Origin: ANME-2 cluster archaeon
Lineage (GTDB): Archaea; Halobacteriota; Methanosarcinia; Methanosarcinales; Methanocomedenaceae
Assembly (NCBI GenBank): GCA_023544605.1
Contig: JAMJFQ010000001.1
Span: 1-64,000, forward strand
Reading direction: 5' to 3'
DNA length: 64,000 nucleotides
The notes under the pieces are model-generated. The model saw nothing but the letters and a program-made list of their open reading frames with translations. It did no database searches and was not told the origin of the DNA. Positions 50,926-59,385 of the stretch are shown here, in pieces; positions within the stretch are counted from its first letter, which is position 1; every line of letters starts with the position of its first letter. The translations under genes were made by a program, and so were the position numbers.

Positions 50926-51474
50926 GTGATCGAAGTAGAGATCAAAGCGCCACTATCTGAGAGAGAAGCAGTGATGTCCATGCTTATAGAACGTGGATGT
51001 ACTTATCTGGGACATCGCATACAGAGTGATACCTATTATAATGCCCAAGACCGGGATTTTGCCAAAACAGATGAAGCACTCAGGATCCGCAAGGACGGTG
51101 AATGCCACCTGATCACGTACAAGGGTCCGAAGGTCGGCACAATTTCAAAGAGTCGCAAGGAGGTTGAACTGGAGATCAGCAGCCCGGAGGTGGCAGATGA
51201 ACTGCTTACATGTCTGGGATACAGCAAAGTGATGAACATCAATAAGACCAGGGACAATTACCGGTTGGACCAGTATACCATATCCCTGGATAATGTGAGG
51301 GGACTGGGCGATTATATTGAGATCGAGACAGCTGCACAAACTGAAGGAGAAGTACCGCATAAGGTCGAGAATATGATCGCCTTATTTACCAGTATGGGGC
51401 TTACGAAGGATATCCTTATCACAAAGTCTTATCTTGAACTGCTAAAGGAGAAGAGTAGTGAAGGCTTAGATTAG
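50926..51474 (+). CDS. CYTH domain protein (class IV adenylate cyclase CyaB-like)
   Basis: A 182-residue triphosphate-tunnel enzyme. The N-terminal EVEIKA (E-x-E-x-K) motif, TYYNAQDRDFAKTDEALRIRKDG, LITYKGPKVGT, RDNYRLDQYTISLDNVRGLGDYIEIE fit the CyaB/CYTH family. Archaeal members may hydrolyse triphosphate or make cAMP; which is not known. GTG start. Converges on cheD with a 1-bp gap. Confidence 0.9.
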   Translation: MIEVEIKAPLSEREAVMSMLIERGCTYLGHRIQSDTYYNAQDRDFAKTDEALRIRKDGECHLITYKGPKVGTISKSRKEVELEISSPEVADELLTCLGYSKVMNINKTRDNYRLDQYTISLDNVRGLGDYIEIETAAQTEGEVPHKVENMIALFTSMGLTKDILITKSYLELLKEKSSEGLD

Positions 51475-51475
51475 A

Positions 51476-51955
51476 TCAGATCACCTTGCTCTCTCCATGG
51501 ACAGTCCGTATGATCATCCTACCACTTTTCACATCAAATTCTACAATACGCCCGTAATTCCCACCCACATCTTCGGCTAGCAAAGGAATACCCTTCTCCT
51601 TTAACAATTTCTTAGACTGAACGATGTTCTTAGTACCGATGCAGTTCTCTGAGTCTTTTGATGTCTGGAACATCATTGAACCGCCGCATATCTTTGCCAC
51701 CAGGTTTTTCTTATTGCATCCCAGTTTTTCAAGTTCCCTCACCATTTCATCTATTGCCGAATCCACAAATTTTCCGGGTTTAACATTGGGACGATTTGCC
51801 AAGTTACAGGGGAGCATGATATGGGACATACCCCCGATACCCTCGCTTTTATCGTAAATAGTAAGTCCAAGGCAGGAACCCAGACCATGAATGGCTAATA
51901 CATCATTGTCACTGGATATGACCATTTCAGCCATGTTCACTCGTCTGTATGCCAT
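51476..51955 (-). CDS. cheD: Chemoreceptor glutamine deamidase CheD
   Basis: CheD deamidates Gln residues of chemoreceptors and, bound to CheC, raises its phosphatase activity. The 159-residue protein has the catalytic pair Cys28 (GLGSCLGL) and His45 (GGMSHIMLP), plus VAKICGGSMMF and EDVGGNYGRIVEFDVKSG. Typical size. It is the last gene of the minus-strand chemotaxis operon and converges with the CYTH gene. Confidence 0.95.
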   Translation of the reverse strand: MAYRRVNMAEMVISSDNDVLAIHGLGSCLGLTIYDKSEGIGGMSHIMLPCNLANRPNVKPGKFVDSAIDEMVRELEKLGCNKKNLVAKICGGSMMFQTSKDSENCIGTKNIVQSKKLLKEKGIPLLAEDVGGNYGRIVEFDVKSGRMIIRTVHGESKVI

Positions 51956-51997
51956 GATTCCTCACCCTATACTCTTAGAATATCAGCCAGTTATAAT

Positions 51998-52621
51998 TTA
52001 ATCAATCCCGACTTTAAGATCGATCTTGTCAATAATTTTATTGATTGACTCCTGCTCAAGCAACAGGAGCAGGTTTATGCTAATAACATTTTCCGCTATC
52101 AATAATTCACTTTTGACCGTAAGCGCATAAACTGTCTCTTGATTTAGTTTCAGGATAGAGTCCTGAGTAATTGCTCCCATCATATCTATTGTTACCTGGG
52201 GTGCTGAAGGGATGATGGTAATGTTGAGCAAATTACTTATTATACTGATATATGACCCGCATAAAATATTGCTCAACTCGCCCAGGCAAGAATATCCAGT
52301 AGGACTTGCTACGAATTCATCGTTAATATCTTTCTTGAGCATAGAACAAAGATGTTCCCTGGCCAGTTCAAGAGGTATCAGTGTTAGCAAACTCCCATCC
52401 AGATCCACTTGGAGTTCGTGATGAATACCCACAACGAGTGTCCCAGGGTCACCCAGCAGATACTGTATGTCATCCAGGGGCAGGAAGAATATATCACTAA
52501 ATCTGACGTTCACCTTCCGGTCCAGTAAACGGGACAGGGAGGTGGCAGCGTTCCTGCTGCTGAGCCGTCCCATTCTATCCATAAAAGATGTTTGTTTTTC
52601 AGTTAATTGCAACGTTTTCAT
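51998..52621 (-). CDS. cheC: Chemotaxis protein CheC (CheY-P phosphatase)
   Basis: The 207-residue protein has a single intact phosphatase motif SCLGELSN (S-x3-E-x2-N) at about residues 109-116, followed by ILCGSYISIISNLL. The second motif expected in the C-terminal half is not evident, so there may be just one active site. It also has the FFLPLDDIQYLLG segment. It dephosphorylates CheY-P and binds CheD. 20 bp after cheA. Confidence 0.92.
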   Translation of the reverse strand: MKTLQLTEKQTSFMDRMGRLSSRNAATSLSRLLDRKVNVRFSDIFFLPLDDIQYLLGDPGTLVVGIHHELQVDLDGSLLTLIPLELAREHLCSMLKKDINDEFVASPTGYSCLGELSNILCGSYISIISNLLNITIIPSAPQVTIDMMGAITQDSILKLNQETVYALTVKSELLIAENVISINLLLLLEQESINKIIDKIDLKVGID

Positions 52622-52640
52622 TTTTTACCTCGATATTTGG

Positions 52641-54719
52641 TTATAATAATGTATTAAGCAGAGAATTAATATCCAGTATCAATGCAACCGTTCCACTCTT
52701 AATGATAGTGGCACCTGCAAATCCCGGAAGACGCCCCAGGGACCGCCCTAATGATTTTATCACCACTTCTTGCTGACCCACCAGTTCGTCAACCATCAAT
52801 CCAACAAGTCGTTCTTCATGTTCCACAATGACCACAAAGTAGTTGTCATCAGAAAGGTTGCTTTTTGCCTCAAAAAGTTCACTCAGCCTTACCAGCGGAA
52901 TAACTTTTTCTCTTATGAGACAGGTCTCTTTTTTATCAACCATTTTTATCTGGTCTTTGTGAATTTTGATAGACTCAAACACGTTATTGAGCGGTAGCAC
53001 ATATATCTGGCCAGCCACCTTCACTACAAGACCCTTAATGATGGCAAGAGTCAGGGGTAATTTCAACTTCAAACGTGTCCCTTCACCTGGTGTGGAATAG
53101 GTTTTAATGCTGCCACCTAACCGTTCGATATCTCTCTTGACCACATCCATTCCCACCCCCCTGCCTGATATGTCAGAAACTGTTGCTGCGGTGCTGAATC
53201 CTGGTAGGAATATTAATGAGACCAATTCATCATCGCACATAGCAGCGGCTTCATCTTCTGATATCACTCCTTTTGATAGAGCGGATTTCATTACTATATC
53301 TGGATTGATGCCTGCGCCGTCATCCGATATTTCAATGATTACATGGTTCTTTTCACGACTGGCCTTAAGTTTCACGATCCCTTCATCAGATTTTCCAGCA
53401 GCCAATCGCTCTTTTGGCATCTCGATACCATGGTCAATTGAATTTCTTAAAATGTGTACCAGAGGGTCATTTATCCCATCAAGTACCGTTCTGTCCAGTT
53501 CAATATCTCCGCCTTCCACCACAAGTTTGACCTTCTTACCACGGCTTCGGGACAGATCACGGATAATACGTGGATATTTACTAAAAATATGGTCAACAGG
53601 AATCATCCTTATTGACATTATATCTTCCTGCAATTCCTCTACTATCCGGCTTAGATGGCCCACTGATTCTGCAAGTTCTGGACTATCGTACTTTGATATG
53701 GTATGCTCAAGCCCGACCTTGTTGATCAACAGTTCACCCACGTGATTCATCAAAATATCCAGTTGGTGGATATTGACCCTGATGTTCTGAATGGTCAGAG
53801 TAGGTGCAGCTGCCTGATTTACAGGTATTTTATTCAGGGGAGTATTTTCTGTTACCTGTACCACTGGTGGAGTAACACTTTCCTGGGCTACCTCCTCGAT
53901 GTCCAGGGAATCCAGGTCGAACTCTTCCGTTTCATCCTCTTTCTCACCTTCAAATATCTTGATTTCAACATCAGAGATCTCAGAAACCGCAAGGGCGCTC
54001 TCTTTGAGAATATCTCTATCGGCATTAGATGCCAGTATTACATGAAATGTTCCAGGATTTGTCTCCTTGATGGTTGTCTCGGGCGGGTAGACTGCAATTT
54101 TGTCACCGAATTTTTCAAGGTTACGTATTACAATAGTGGCCTTGGCAGACTTAAGCCCGCATCCCGCGTCAATTGTGACGGTTATTTTATATACATTTTC
54201 ACCAGATTCAACAGCTTTGGAAGCGCACCTTAATTCATCTATACTCAGTTCGATCTCGCCAATTTTATCATCATTTTTTTGAATCCCACCGTTTTTTTGA
54301 ATCCCGCCATTTTTTTGAACGCCACCATTGGTTTGTGTTTTATCCAGGACCGACACAAGTTTTTCAATTAATTCTTTTTGTTCAATTATGTCTTTATTTT
54401 CTGCAATAGCTTCTATCATGGATTCAATGACATCAAAACTTTCAAAAATCACATCCATGATCGGCTGGTCAATATCTATCTCTTTATTGCGTATCTTATC
54501 AAGCAGGTTCTCCATTTCATGTGCCAGATGGGCCACTTCATTATACTCCATTGTGGCAGAATTACCTTTTATGGTATGAGCGGCCCTGAATATCTCATTG
54601 ATCAGGTCATTGTTCCCAGTATCCTGTTCAAGTTCAACAAGGGAACGATTCATATTCTGGAGGTGGTCCCTCATATCATTGATGTATATATCCTTGTATT
54701 CTTCAAGGTCATTACTCAT
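52641..54719 (-). CDS. cheA: Chemotaxis histidine kinase CheA
   Basis: The 692-residue kinase has the P1 phosphotransfer domain with His48 in FRAAHTIKGNSATM; a linker of repeated QKNGGI units (about residues 132-150); a P2-like domain to about residue 260; P3 dimerisation helices (HQLDILMNHVGELLINKVGLEHT); the P4 ATPase with N box HILRNSIDHGIEMPKER, G boxes ISDDGAGINPDIV and DISGRGVGMDVVK; and a C-terminal P5 CheW-like domain (PLTLAIIKGLVVKVAGQIYVLPL). It overlaps cheB by 4 bp. Confidence 0.96.
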   Translation of the reverse strand: MSNDLEEYKDIYINDMRDHLQNMNRSLVELEQDTGNNDLINEIFRAAHTIKGNSATMEYNEVAHLAHEMENLLDKIRNKEIDIDQPIMDVIFESFDVIESMIEAIAENKDIIEQKELIEKLVSVLDKTQTNGGVQKNGGIQKNGGIQKNDDKIGEIELSIDELRCASKAVESGENVYKITVTIDAGCGLKSAKATIVIRNLEKFGDKIAVYPPETTIKETNPGTFHVILASNADRDILKESALAVSEISDVEIKIFEGEKEDETEEFDLDSLDIEEVAQESVTPPVVQVTENTPLNKIPVNQAAAPTLTIQNIRVNIHQLDILMNHVGELLINKVGLEHTISKYDSPELAESVGHLSRIVEELQEDIMSIRMIPVDHIFSKYPRIIRDLSRSRGKKVKLVVEGGDIELDRTVLDGINDPLVHILRNSIDHGIEMPKERLAAGKSDEGIVKLKASREKNHVIIEISDDGAGINPDIVMKSALSKGVISEDEAAAMCDDELVSLIFLPGFSTAATVSDISGRGVGMDVVKRDIERLGGSIKTYSTPGEGTRLKLKLPLTLAIIKGLVVKVAGQIYVLPLNNVFESIKIHKDQIKMVDKKETCLIREKVIPLVRLSELFEAKSNLSDDNYFVVIVEHEERLVGLMVDELVGQQEVVIKSLGRSLGRLPGFAGATIIKSGTVALILDINSLLNTLL
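54273..54330 (-). repeat. 18-bp coding microrepeat in cheA
   Basis: Three and a bit copies of an 18-bp unit on the minus strand encode QKNGGI/QKNGGV repeats in the P1-P2 linker of CheA. Each unit holds a run of seven or eight A on the minus strand (T on the plus). Unit length is a multiple of three, so copy changes would only alter linker length. Confidence 0.75.
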
Positions 54720-55279
54720 TGCGAATTCACCAACTCGATAAGCTTGTCGGTAATAGCCTCGGGTGATAACACATAATCCACATGGCCTGATTCAATGGCA
54801 TTTCTCGGCATATCTTTGGCAATACAGCTATGTTTGCTCTGTGCAATTGTGATGCCACCTGCATTTTTTATAGCTTCGATACCCTTAGTACCATCAGCTC
54901 CTGCTCCCGTGAGGACAACTGCTATGGATTGGTCCCCATACTCTAAAGCAGCGGATTCCATGGTAATGTCAATGGACGGTTTGACATGATGTCTGGGTGG
55001 GCTATCTTTCAGTATTATTCTACCGTGTTTTATTGTCAGGTGTTTTTCCGTGGGCGCTATATATACAATCCCGGGCTTTAGCATCTCCATATGCTCCCCC
55101 TCTTTCACTATGATTACACTTTTATTTTGAAGGGTTTGGGCAAGTTGTTTGCTGAAATTAGCTATTATATGCTGTATAACTACAATGGGAACAGGGAAAT
55201 CATGAGGCAGTTTGGGTATAATATTTTTCAGTACCGTTGGGCCGCCGGTTGATGCTCCTATTACAACAACTGAAATCAT
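54716..55279 (-). CDS. cheB: Chemoreceptor methylesterase CheB without receiver domain
   Basis: The 187-residue protein is only the methylesterase domain, with the catalytic triad Ser10 (GASTGG), His37 (VIQHI) and Asp129 (LTGAGADGTKG). The N-terminal receiver domain that regulates most CheB proteins (about 140 residues) is absent, so activation by CheA phosphorylation must work differently or not at all. ATG at 55279 preferred over GTG at 55285. Located between cheA and cheY. Confidence 0.95.
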   Translation of the reverse strand: MISVVVIGASTGGPTVLKNIIPKLPHDFPVPIVVIQHIIANFSKQLAQTLQNKSVIIVKEGEHMEMLKPGIVYIAPTEKHLTIKHGRIILKDSPPRHHVKPSIDITMESAALEYGDQSIAVVLTGAGADGTKGIEAIKNAGGITIAQSKHSCIAKDMPRNAIESGHVDYVLSPEAITDKLIELVNSQ

Positions 55280-55309
55280 GGTCACAGTATGCCGTTATTA
55301 TTCAAAAGA

Positions 55310-55669
55310 TCACAGGAGTGCTTTGTTTATGATCTCTATTATTGTCTTTTCATTGAAAGGTTTCACAATAAAATCTTTTGCACCGGCCATTATAGATTCC
55401 ATTACCAGTTTCTGTTGGCCCAGTGCACTTATCATCACTATGCGTGCATTCGGGTCTTCGGACCTTATGGATTTTACTGCCTCGATACCCGTGGTTTTTG
55501 GCATCACAATATCCATGGTAACCAGATCAGGTTTGAGTTCCCTGTACTTCAGGACAGCTTCAACCCCGTCTACCGCTTCTCCGATGACCCGGTGACCATT
55601 ATTAGATAGGATATCTTTCAATAGCGAACGAATAAAATCAGCATCATCTACGACCAATATATCTGCCAT
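55310..55669 (-). CDS. cheY: Chemotaxis response regulator CheY
   Basis: A 119-residue single receiver domain. Acidic pair Asp8/Asp9, phospho-acceptor Asp53 (TMDIVMP), conserved Ser81 and Lys103 (FIVKPF) are all in place. In archaea CheY-P reaches the archaellum through CheF; no cheF or archaellum gene is in the window. 30 bp from cheB and 30 bp from cheW. Confidence 0.96.
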   Translation of the reverse strand: MADILVVDDADFIRSLLKDILSNNGHRVIGEAVDGVEAVLKYRELKPDLVTMDIVMPKTTGIEAVKSIRSEDPNARIVMISALGQQKLVMESIMAGAKDFIVKPFNEKTIIEIINKALL

Positions 55670-55699
55670 GTATTTTCCTCATATTGAGTTATTAAACTA

Positions 55700-56191
55700 T
55701 CAGGTATTTACTGTTTCCATTTCTTCCTTAATTTTTATCGTTTGCGCCAATTCAAGGTCGCTCAGTATTTTTTCAAAGTCAAGAAGGATCAATATTCTAT
55801 CATCGATTTTACATATACCTTTCAGATACTCCTGGGTTTGAGCATGTTTGATGGAGGGAACACTGACAATCATGTCCAATGATATCGTTTTCACTTCGTA
55901 GACCGAATCAACAACAGCACCGAAAGGTTCACCCTGCAGGTCGATAATAATTATCCTGTTCGCATCGTTTTCCAACGGTTCCATTTCAAAACGTTTGCGC
56001 ATATCGATCACTGTGGTGATCTGTCCTCTCAGGTTGATGACACCTTCAACAAAATCAGGCAGTTTTGGTATCCTGGTAATTTCTACCATACGGATAATCT
56101 CCCGTACACAGGAAATATCGACGCAGTACTCCTCACCACCCAGACTGAAAATGACAACCTGCACCTCTTGGGATCCAACGTGTTCGGTCAT
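55700..56191 (-). CDS. cheW: Chemotaxis coupling protein CheW
   Basis: A 163-residue CheW: QVVIFSLGGEEYCVDISCVREIIRMVEITRIPKLPDFVEGVINLRGQI, then VIDMRKRF, and KTISLDMIVSVPS. Couples the receptor to CheA. It follows mcp by 12 bp on the same strand. Confidence 0.95.
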   Translation of the reverse strand: MTEHVGSQEVQVVIFSLGGEEYCVDISCVREIIRMVEITRIPKLPDFVEGVINLRGQITTVIDMRKRFEMEPLENDANRIIIIDLQGEPFGAVVDSVYEVKTISLDMIVSVPSIKHAQTQEYLKGICKIDDRILILLDFEKILSDLELAQTIKIKEEMETVNT

Positions 56192-56203
56192 GTGAACTAC
56201 CCT

Positions 56204-58243
56204 TTATGATACTTTAAACTTGCTTACCGATTCTTGCAGATTATTAGCAAGCTGGGCCAGTTCCTGGGCAGAGGAGGTCAACTCTTCCATGGATGCAGTC
56301 TGCTCCTCGGTTGATGCAGCTGACTCTTCAGTGGAATTCAGGTTATCGTCCACGATTGACGCCATGCGGTCCATTGCATTTACCACATTATCAGTATTGA
56401 CTTTTTGCGCTTCTACAATATCGGTAATACCTTTAATCCTGGTTGCGGTTTCATTCACTGCTTCGGAAATGTTCTCCAGCAGGTGCAATGCGTTGCTGGT
56501 CATTTCAATACCTTCGGCAGCCACGGAAGTACCCACTTCAGTATATTTTACCGCATTGTTCGTATCTTCAGAGATTTCTTTTATAAGGGCATCGATCTGT
56601 TCAGCGGCCTTCTTTGACTCTTCGGCAAGGTTCCTGACCTCAGCTGCTACAACAGCGAATCCGCGCCCCTGTTCACCGGCCCTGGCCGCCTCGATGGCAG
56701 CATTGAGTGCAAGCAGATTGGTCTGGTCGGCAATTGAAGTGATAACGTCCACGATACTGCTGATCTTGCGTGATTTCACTCCCAGTCCTTCAACAGCAGA
56801 TGCAGAATCAGCAAGTTTTTCTTTAACCACTTCAAGTTTATCCATTGCTTCCTTGGCTGCTACACTACTCGTATTTGCCATTTCGTTGGTATGCTCTGAG
56901 AACTCCTTGACCTTGTCCACAGTACTGGAGATCTCATCAGTGGTCTGGGAGAGCCTGACAAGTTCCCTTGACATGTTTTCTACTTCTCTTGCCTGGTCAT
57001 TGGCACCCTGTGCAATGAGCTGTATTTTTGAAGATACCTGCTCGGTTGTAGCACTAAGTTCCTCACTGGACGCTGCCAGTTCCTGGGCTGTAGAGCCAAC
57101 CGTAATGGCAACATCCTTGATGTTGGTGATTATTTTCTTGATATCTTCTTTCATTTTGATAAATGTCTTTGCCAGGTCACCTATCTCGTCATTGCTGGCA
57201 ACGTCAATTTTATGTGTGAGGTCTCCCTTTGCGATATGATTAACATGGTTTCCAAAGTCAGATATAGATCTAATTACTCTCTGTATGATCCCTAACATTA
57301 ACATAACCAGTCCCAGCACCAGTAAAGTGGCCAGTGCAACCATAATTATTGACATCCTGATATTGTTTTGGACTTTATCTTTTATGGTCAACTGTATCTG
57401 GTTATTAGAGGAAAGAATATCATCAAGATTCATGTGTATCCTTTTTTCGTTCGAACCAAGTTGGTACAATAACTCAGATTGTGCAATATCATTTTCTCCT
57501 AACTGTTCGTTTAAGGTTACGACCTGACTAAAAATGATTGAATTCTGATTGGTTAACTGAATCAGTTGATCTTTACTATTATCGTCAAGATCGGATGCTG
57601 AAATGTCTGTTTTAATCGATGATATAAGATTTTCAACTTTCTGTGCATTGGTATTTGTGGGTTCGAACAAATATTGGGATTCAGATGACTGTAATTCCAA
57701 TATTTTATTACATAGATCAGGTATATTAAGTGACTTTGTAAATGCCAGCATCTCGTTAGATTTTGTAATCATCTGGCCGCCAAGACCAGTATTACTATTA
57801 CCGATATCTTCTATTATAACGATACTTGAATCATGCATATCCATGATTTCCATAGCAATTTCTTCAAAATATTTTTGAGAAGACAACAGATTGTTGGCGG
57901 CGTTTTTATCCTCAATTATATCGACATAAGATACTATCTGTATCTGATATGATTCAATATTTAACAGACTTTCCTGGAAATCCTGCCGGATCTGCTGCCT
58001 TGTTGGATAATCGTCTACAAGTAAATATTTATGGATCATTATGATACAATGATTGACCTCATCATGTGTTTTATATGCTATTGATGAGAGGGGCCACCTA
58101 ATTTCAAGGATTTCGTCCACATTATCCTGCATGGTAATAATATTATATACCGAAATAGTACCTATGATTGCCATTAATACGGCAAATGCCAAAAAACTTG
58201 AAACAAGTGTTTTTTTAATAGTCATCCGTTTAGTATCACTCAT
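56204..58243 (-). CDS. mcp: Methyl-accepting chemotaxis protein
   Basis: A 679-residue transmembrane receptor. TM1 (about residues 13-34, SSFLAFAVLMAIIGTISVYNII), an external sensor of about 260 residues, all-helical and likely a helical bimodular type, TM2 (about 298-320), a HAMP domain (RSISDFGNHVNHIAKGDLTHKID), then the signalling domain with its hairpin tip SIADQTNLLALNAAIEAARAGEQGRGFAVVAAEVRNLAEESKKAAEQI. No C-terminal CheR/CheB tether pentapeptide. A GAGGGG site precedes the ATG. It heads the che operon. Confidence 0.96.
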   Translation of the reverse strand: MSDTKRMTIKKTLVSSFLAFAVLMAIIGTISVYNIITMQDNVDEILEIRWPLSSIAYKTHDEVNHCIIMIHKYLLVDDYPTRQQIRQDFQESLLNIESYQIQIVSYVDIIEDKNAANNLLSSQKYFEEIAMEIMDMHDSSIVIIEDIGNSNTGLGGQMITKSNEMLAFTKSLNIPDLCNKILELQSSESQYLFEPTNTNAQKVENLISSIKTDISASDLDDNSKDQLIQLTNQNSIIFSQVVTLNEQLGENDIAQSELLYQLGSNEKRIHMNLDDILSSNNQIQLTIKDKVQNNIRMSIIMVALATLLVLGLVMLMLGIIQRVIRSISDFGNHVNHIAKGDLTHKIDVASNDEIGDLAKTFIKMKEDIKKIITNIKDVAITVGSTAQELAASSEELSATTEQVSSKIQLIAQGANDQAREVENMSRELVRLSQTTDEISSTVDKVKEFSEHTNEMANTSSVAAKEAMDKLEVVKEKLADSASAVEGLGVKSRKISSIVDVITSIADQTNLLALNAAIEAARAGEQGRGFAVVAAEVRNLAEESKKAAEQIDALIKEISEDTNNAVKYTEVGTSVAAEGIEMTSNALHLLENISEAVNETATRIKGITDIVEAQKVNTDNVVNAMDRMASIVDDNLNSTEESAASTEEQTASMEELTSSAQELAQLANNLQESVSKFKVS

Positions 58244-58314
58244 TATATCCCCTCAGATATCAAATAGTTCATTTTTGCCTAAATATAATAATGAATAAGT
58301 ATAATAATAATCAG

Positions 58315-58322
58315 TATTTAAA
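58315..58322 (-). promoter_or_regulatory. Putative TATA box of the mcp-che operon
   Basis: TTTAAATA on the minus strand, 72-79 bp upstream of the mcp ATG. Initiation about 25 bp downstream would leave a leader of about 50 nt with the GAGGGG site. The tandem repeats begin 19 bp further upstream of this element. Confidence 0.45.
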
Positions 58323-58340
58323 CTTATCCCACTTGAAATG

Positions 58341-58525
58341 CAAGAAAATCCTCCCTTCGGTCGGATTAACTTGAGTACATAATCTTATAGATTATATACA
58401 ACAAGAAAATCCTCCCTTCGGTCGGATTAACTTGAGTACATAATCTTATAGATTATATACAACAAGAAAATCCTCCCTCACGGTAGGATTAACTTGACTG
58501 CATAAAGTTATACTTTATGTACTAT
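58341..58525 (+). repeat. Three tandem 61-bp repeats with conserved hairpins between mcp and cheR
   Basis: Copy 1 (58341-58401) and copy 2 (58402-58462) are identical, 61 bp each. Copy 3 (58463 to about 58525) is diverged. Each begins CAAGAAAATCCTCCCT and has two stems. Stem A is AATCC/GGATT with inner CC/GG. Stem B is around the constant loop TTATA, with arms GTACATAATC and GATTATATAC in copies 1 and 2 but TGCATAAAG and CTTTATGTA in copy 3. The differing arm bases keep pairing. The array fills most of the 302-bp divergent gap 58244-58545, ending about 20 bp before the cheR ATG. Confidence 0.85.
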
Positions 58526-58545
58526 AAAAAAAGAGCATTATCATC

Positions 58546-59385
58546 ATGACCGAGCAGGACCGTCTACTCACACTCAAAAAAATAATATTGGATAAATTGA
58601 ATTTTGATCTGGGGCAGTATAAGGAAAGTTATATTGAACGGAGGGTCAACACCAGGATTAACCTGACCCATACGGGTAACCTTCATGAATATATCAAGCT
58701 GCTGGAAAAAGACCAGGCAGAACTCATGAACCTGATGGATTCACTTACCGTGAACGTGACCAAATTTTTCAGGAATATTGAGACCTTTGAGACACTGGAA
58801 AAAGACATTATTCCAAAAATAATAAAGAACAAGAATAACAGTTCCAGGGATATAATAAAAGTGTGGAGTGCAGGCTGTTCTTCCGGTGAGGAATTATATA
58901 CGCTGACCATTTTATTTCTTGAGGCATTGGAAAAATCGGGAAAACAGTATAAGTTATTGGTCCAGGGCACTGATATTGACCGAAAAAGCCTCACAAAAGC
59001 CAGGATTGGCAGATACAGGAGCGAAAATGTAAAGAGTATCCGAAAAGATCTGCTTGAGAAATATTTTGAAAATGATGGAACCTATTACCATGTTAAACCT
59101 CACGTTAAAGAGCATGTAAAGATCAATCATCTTGATCTTAGTTCTGACTTTGATAGATTAAGTATTACGTATGAATTGATCTTATGCAGGAACGTGGTGA
59201 TATATTTTAATAAAGATGTGAAACAGGCTCTATTTATGAAATTTTACAATATGCTGCAAAAGGACGGTTTTCTGGTACTGGGTAAGAACGAATCCATCAC
59301 AGGTGATGCTTTATGTCATCTGGAAAACGTGAACATTTCAGAACGCGTGTACAAAAAGACCCTGCACGGCAAGATCACAGACTAA
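58546..59385 (+). CDS. cheR: Chemoreceptor methyltransferase CheR
   Basis: A 279-residue SAM-dependent glutamate methyltransferase. N-terminal helical domain (LKKIILDKLNFDLGQYKESYIERRVNTRI, LMDSLTVNVTKFFRN), then the Rossmann part with IIKVWSAGCSSGEELYTLTILFL, LVQGTDIDRKSLTKARIGRY and YELILCRNVVIYFNKDV. It is the only che gene on the plus strand, reading away from the repeats. No ribosome site stands out before the ATG, so it may be near-leaderless; AT-rich CTTTATGTAC in repeat copy 3 could be its TATA box. It overlaps the next, convergent gene by 4 bp. Confidence 0.96.
   Translation: MTEQDRLLTLKKIILDKLNFDLGQYKESYIERRVNTRINLTHTGNLHEYIKLLEKDQAELMNLMDSLTVNVTKFFRNIETFETLEKDIIPKIIKNKNNSSRDIIKVWSAGCSSGEELYTLTILFLEALEKSGKQYKLLVQGTDIDRKSLTKARIGRYRSENVKSIRKDLLEKYFENDGTYYHVKPHVKEHVKINHLDLSSDFDRLSITYELILCRNVVIYFNKDVKQALFMKFYNMLQKDGFLVLGKNESITGDALCHLENVNISERVYKKTLHGKITD

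Noticed and set aside
56220..57239. 339-codon plus-strand frame
   Set aside because: Antisense to the mcp signalling domain; Ser/Ala-rich translation comes from the heptad-like codons of the receptor.
58341..58525. CRISPR-like array
   Set aside because: The 61-bp units are directly adjacent with no unique spacers, only three copies, and no cas gene nearby.
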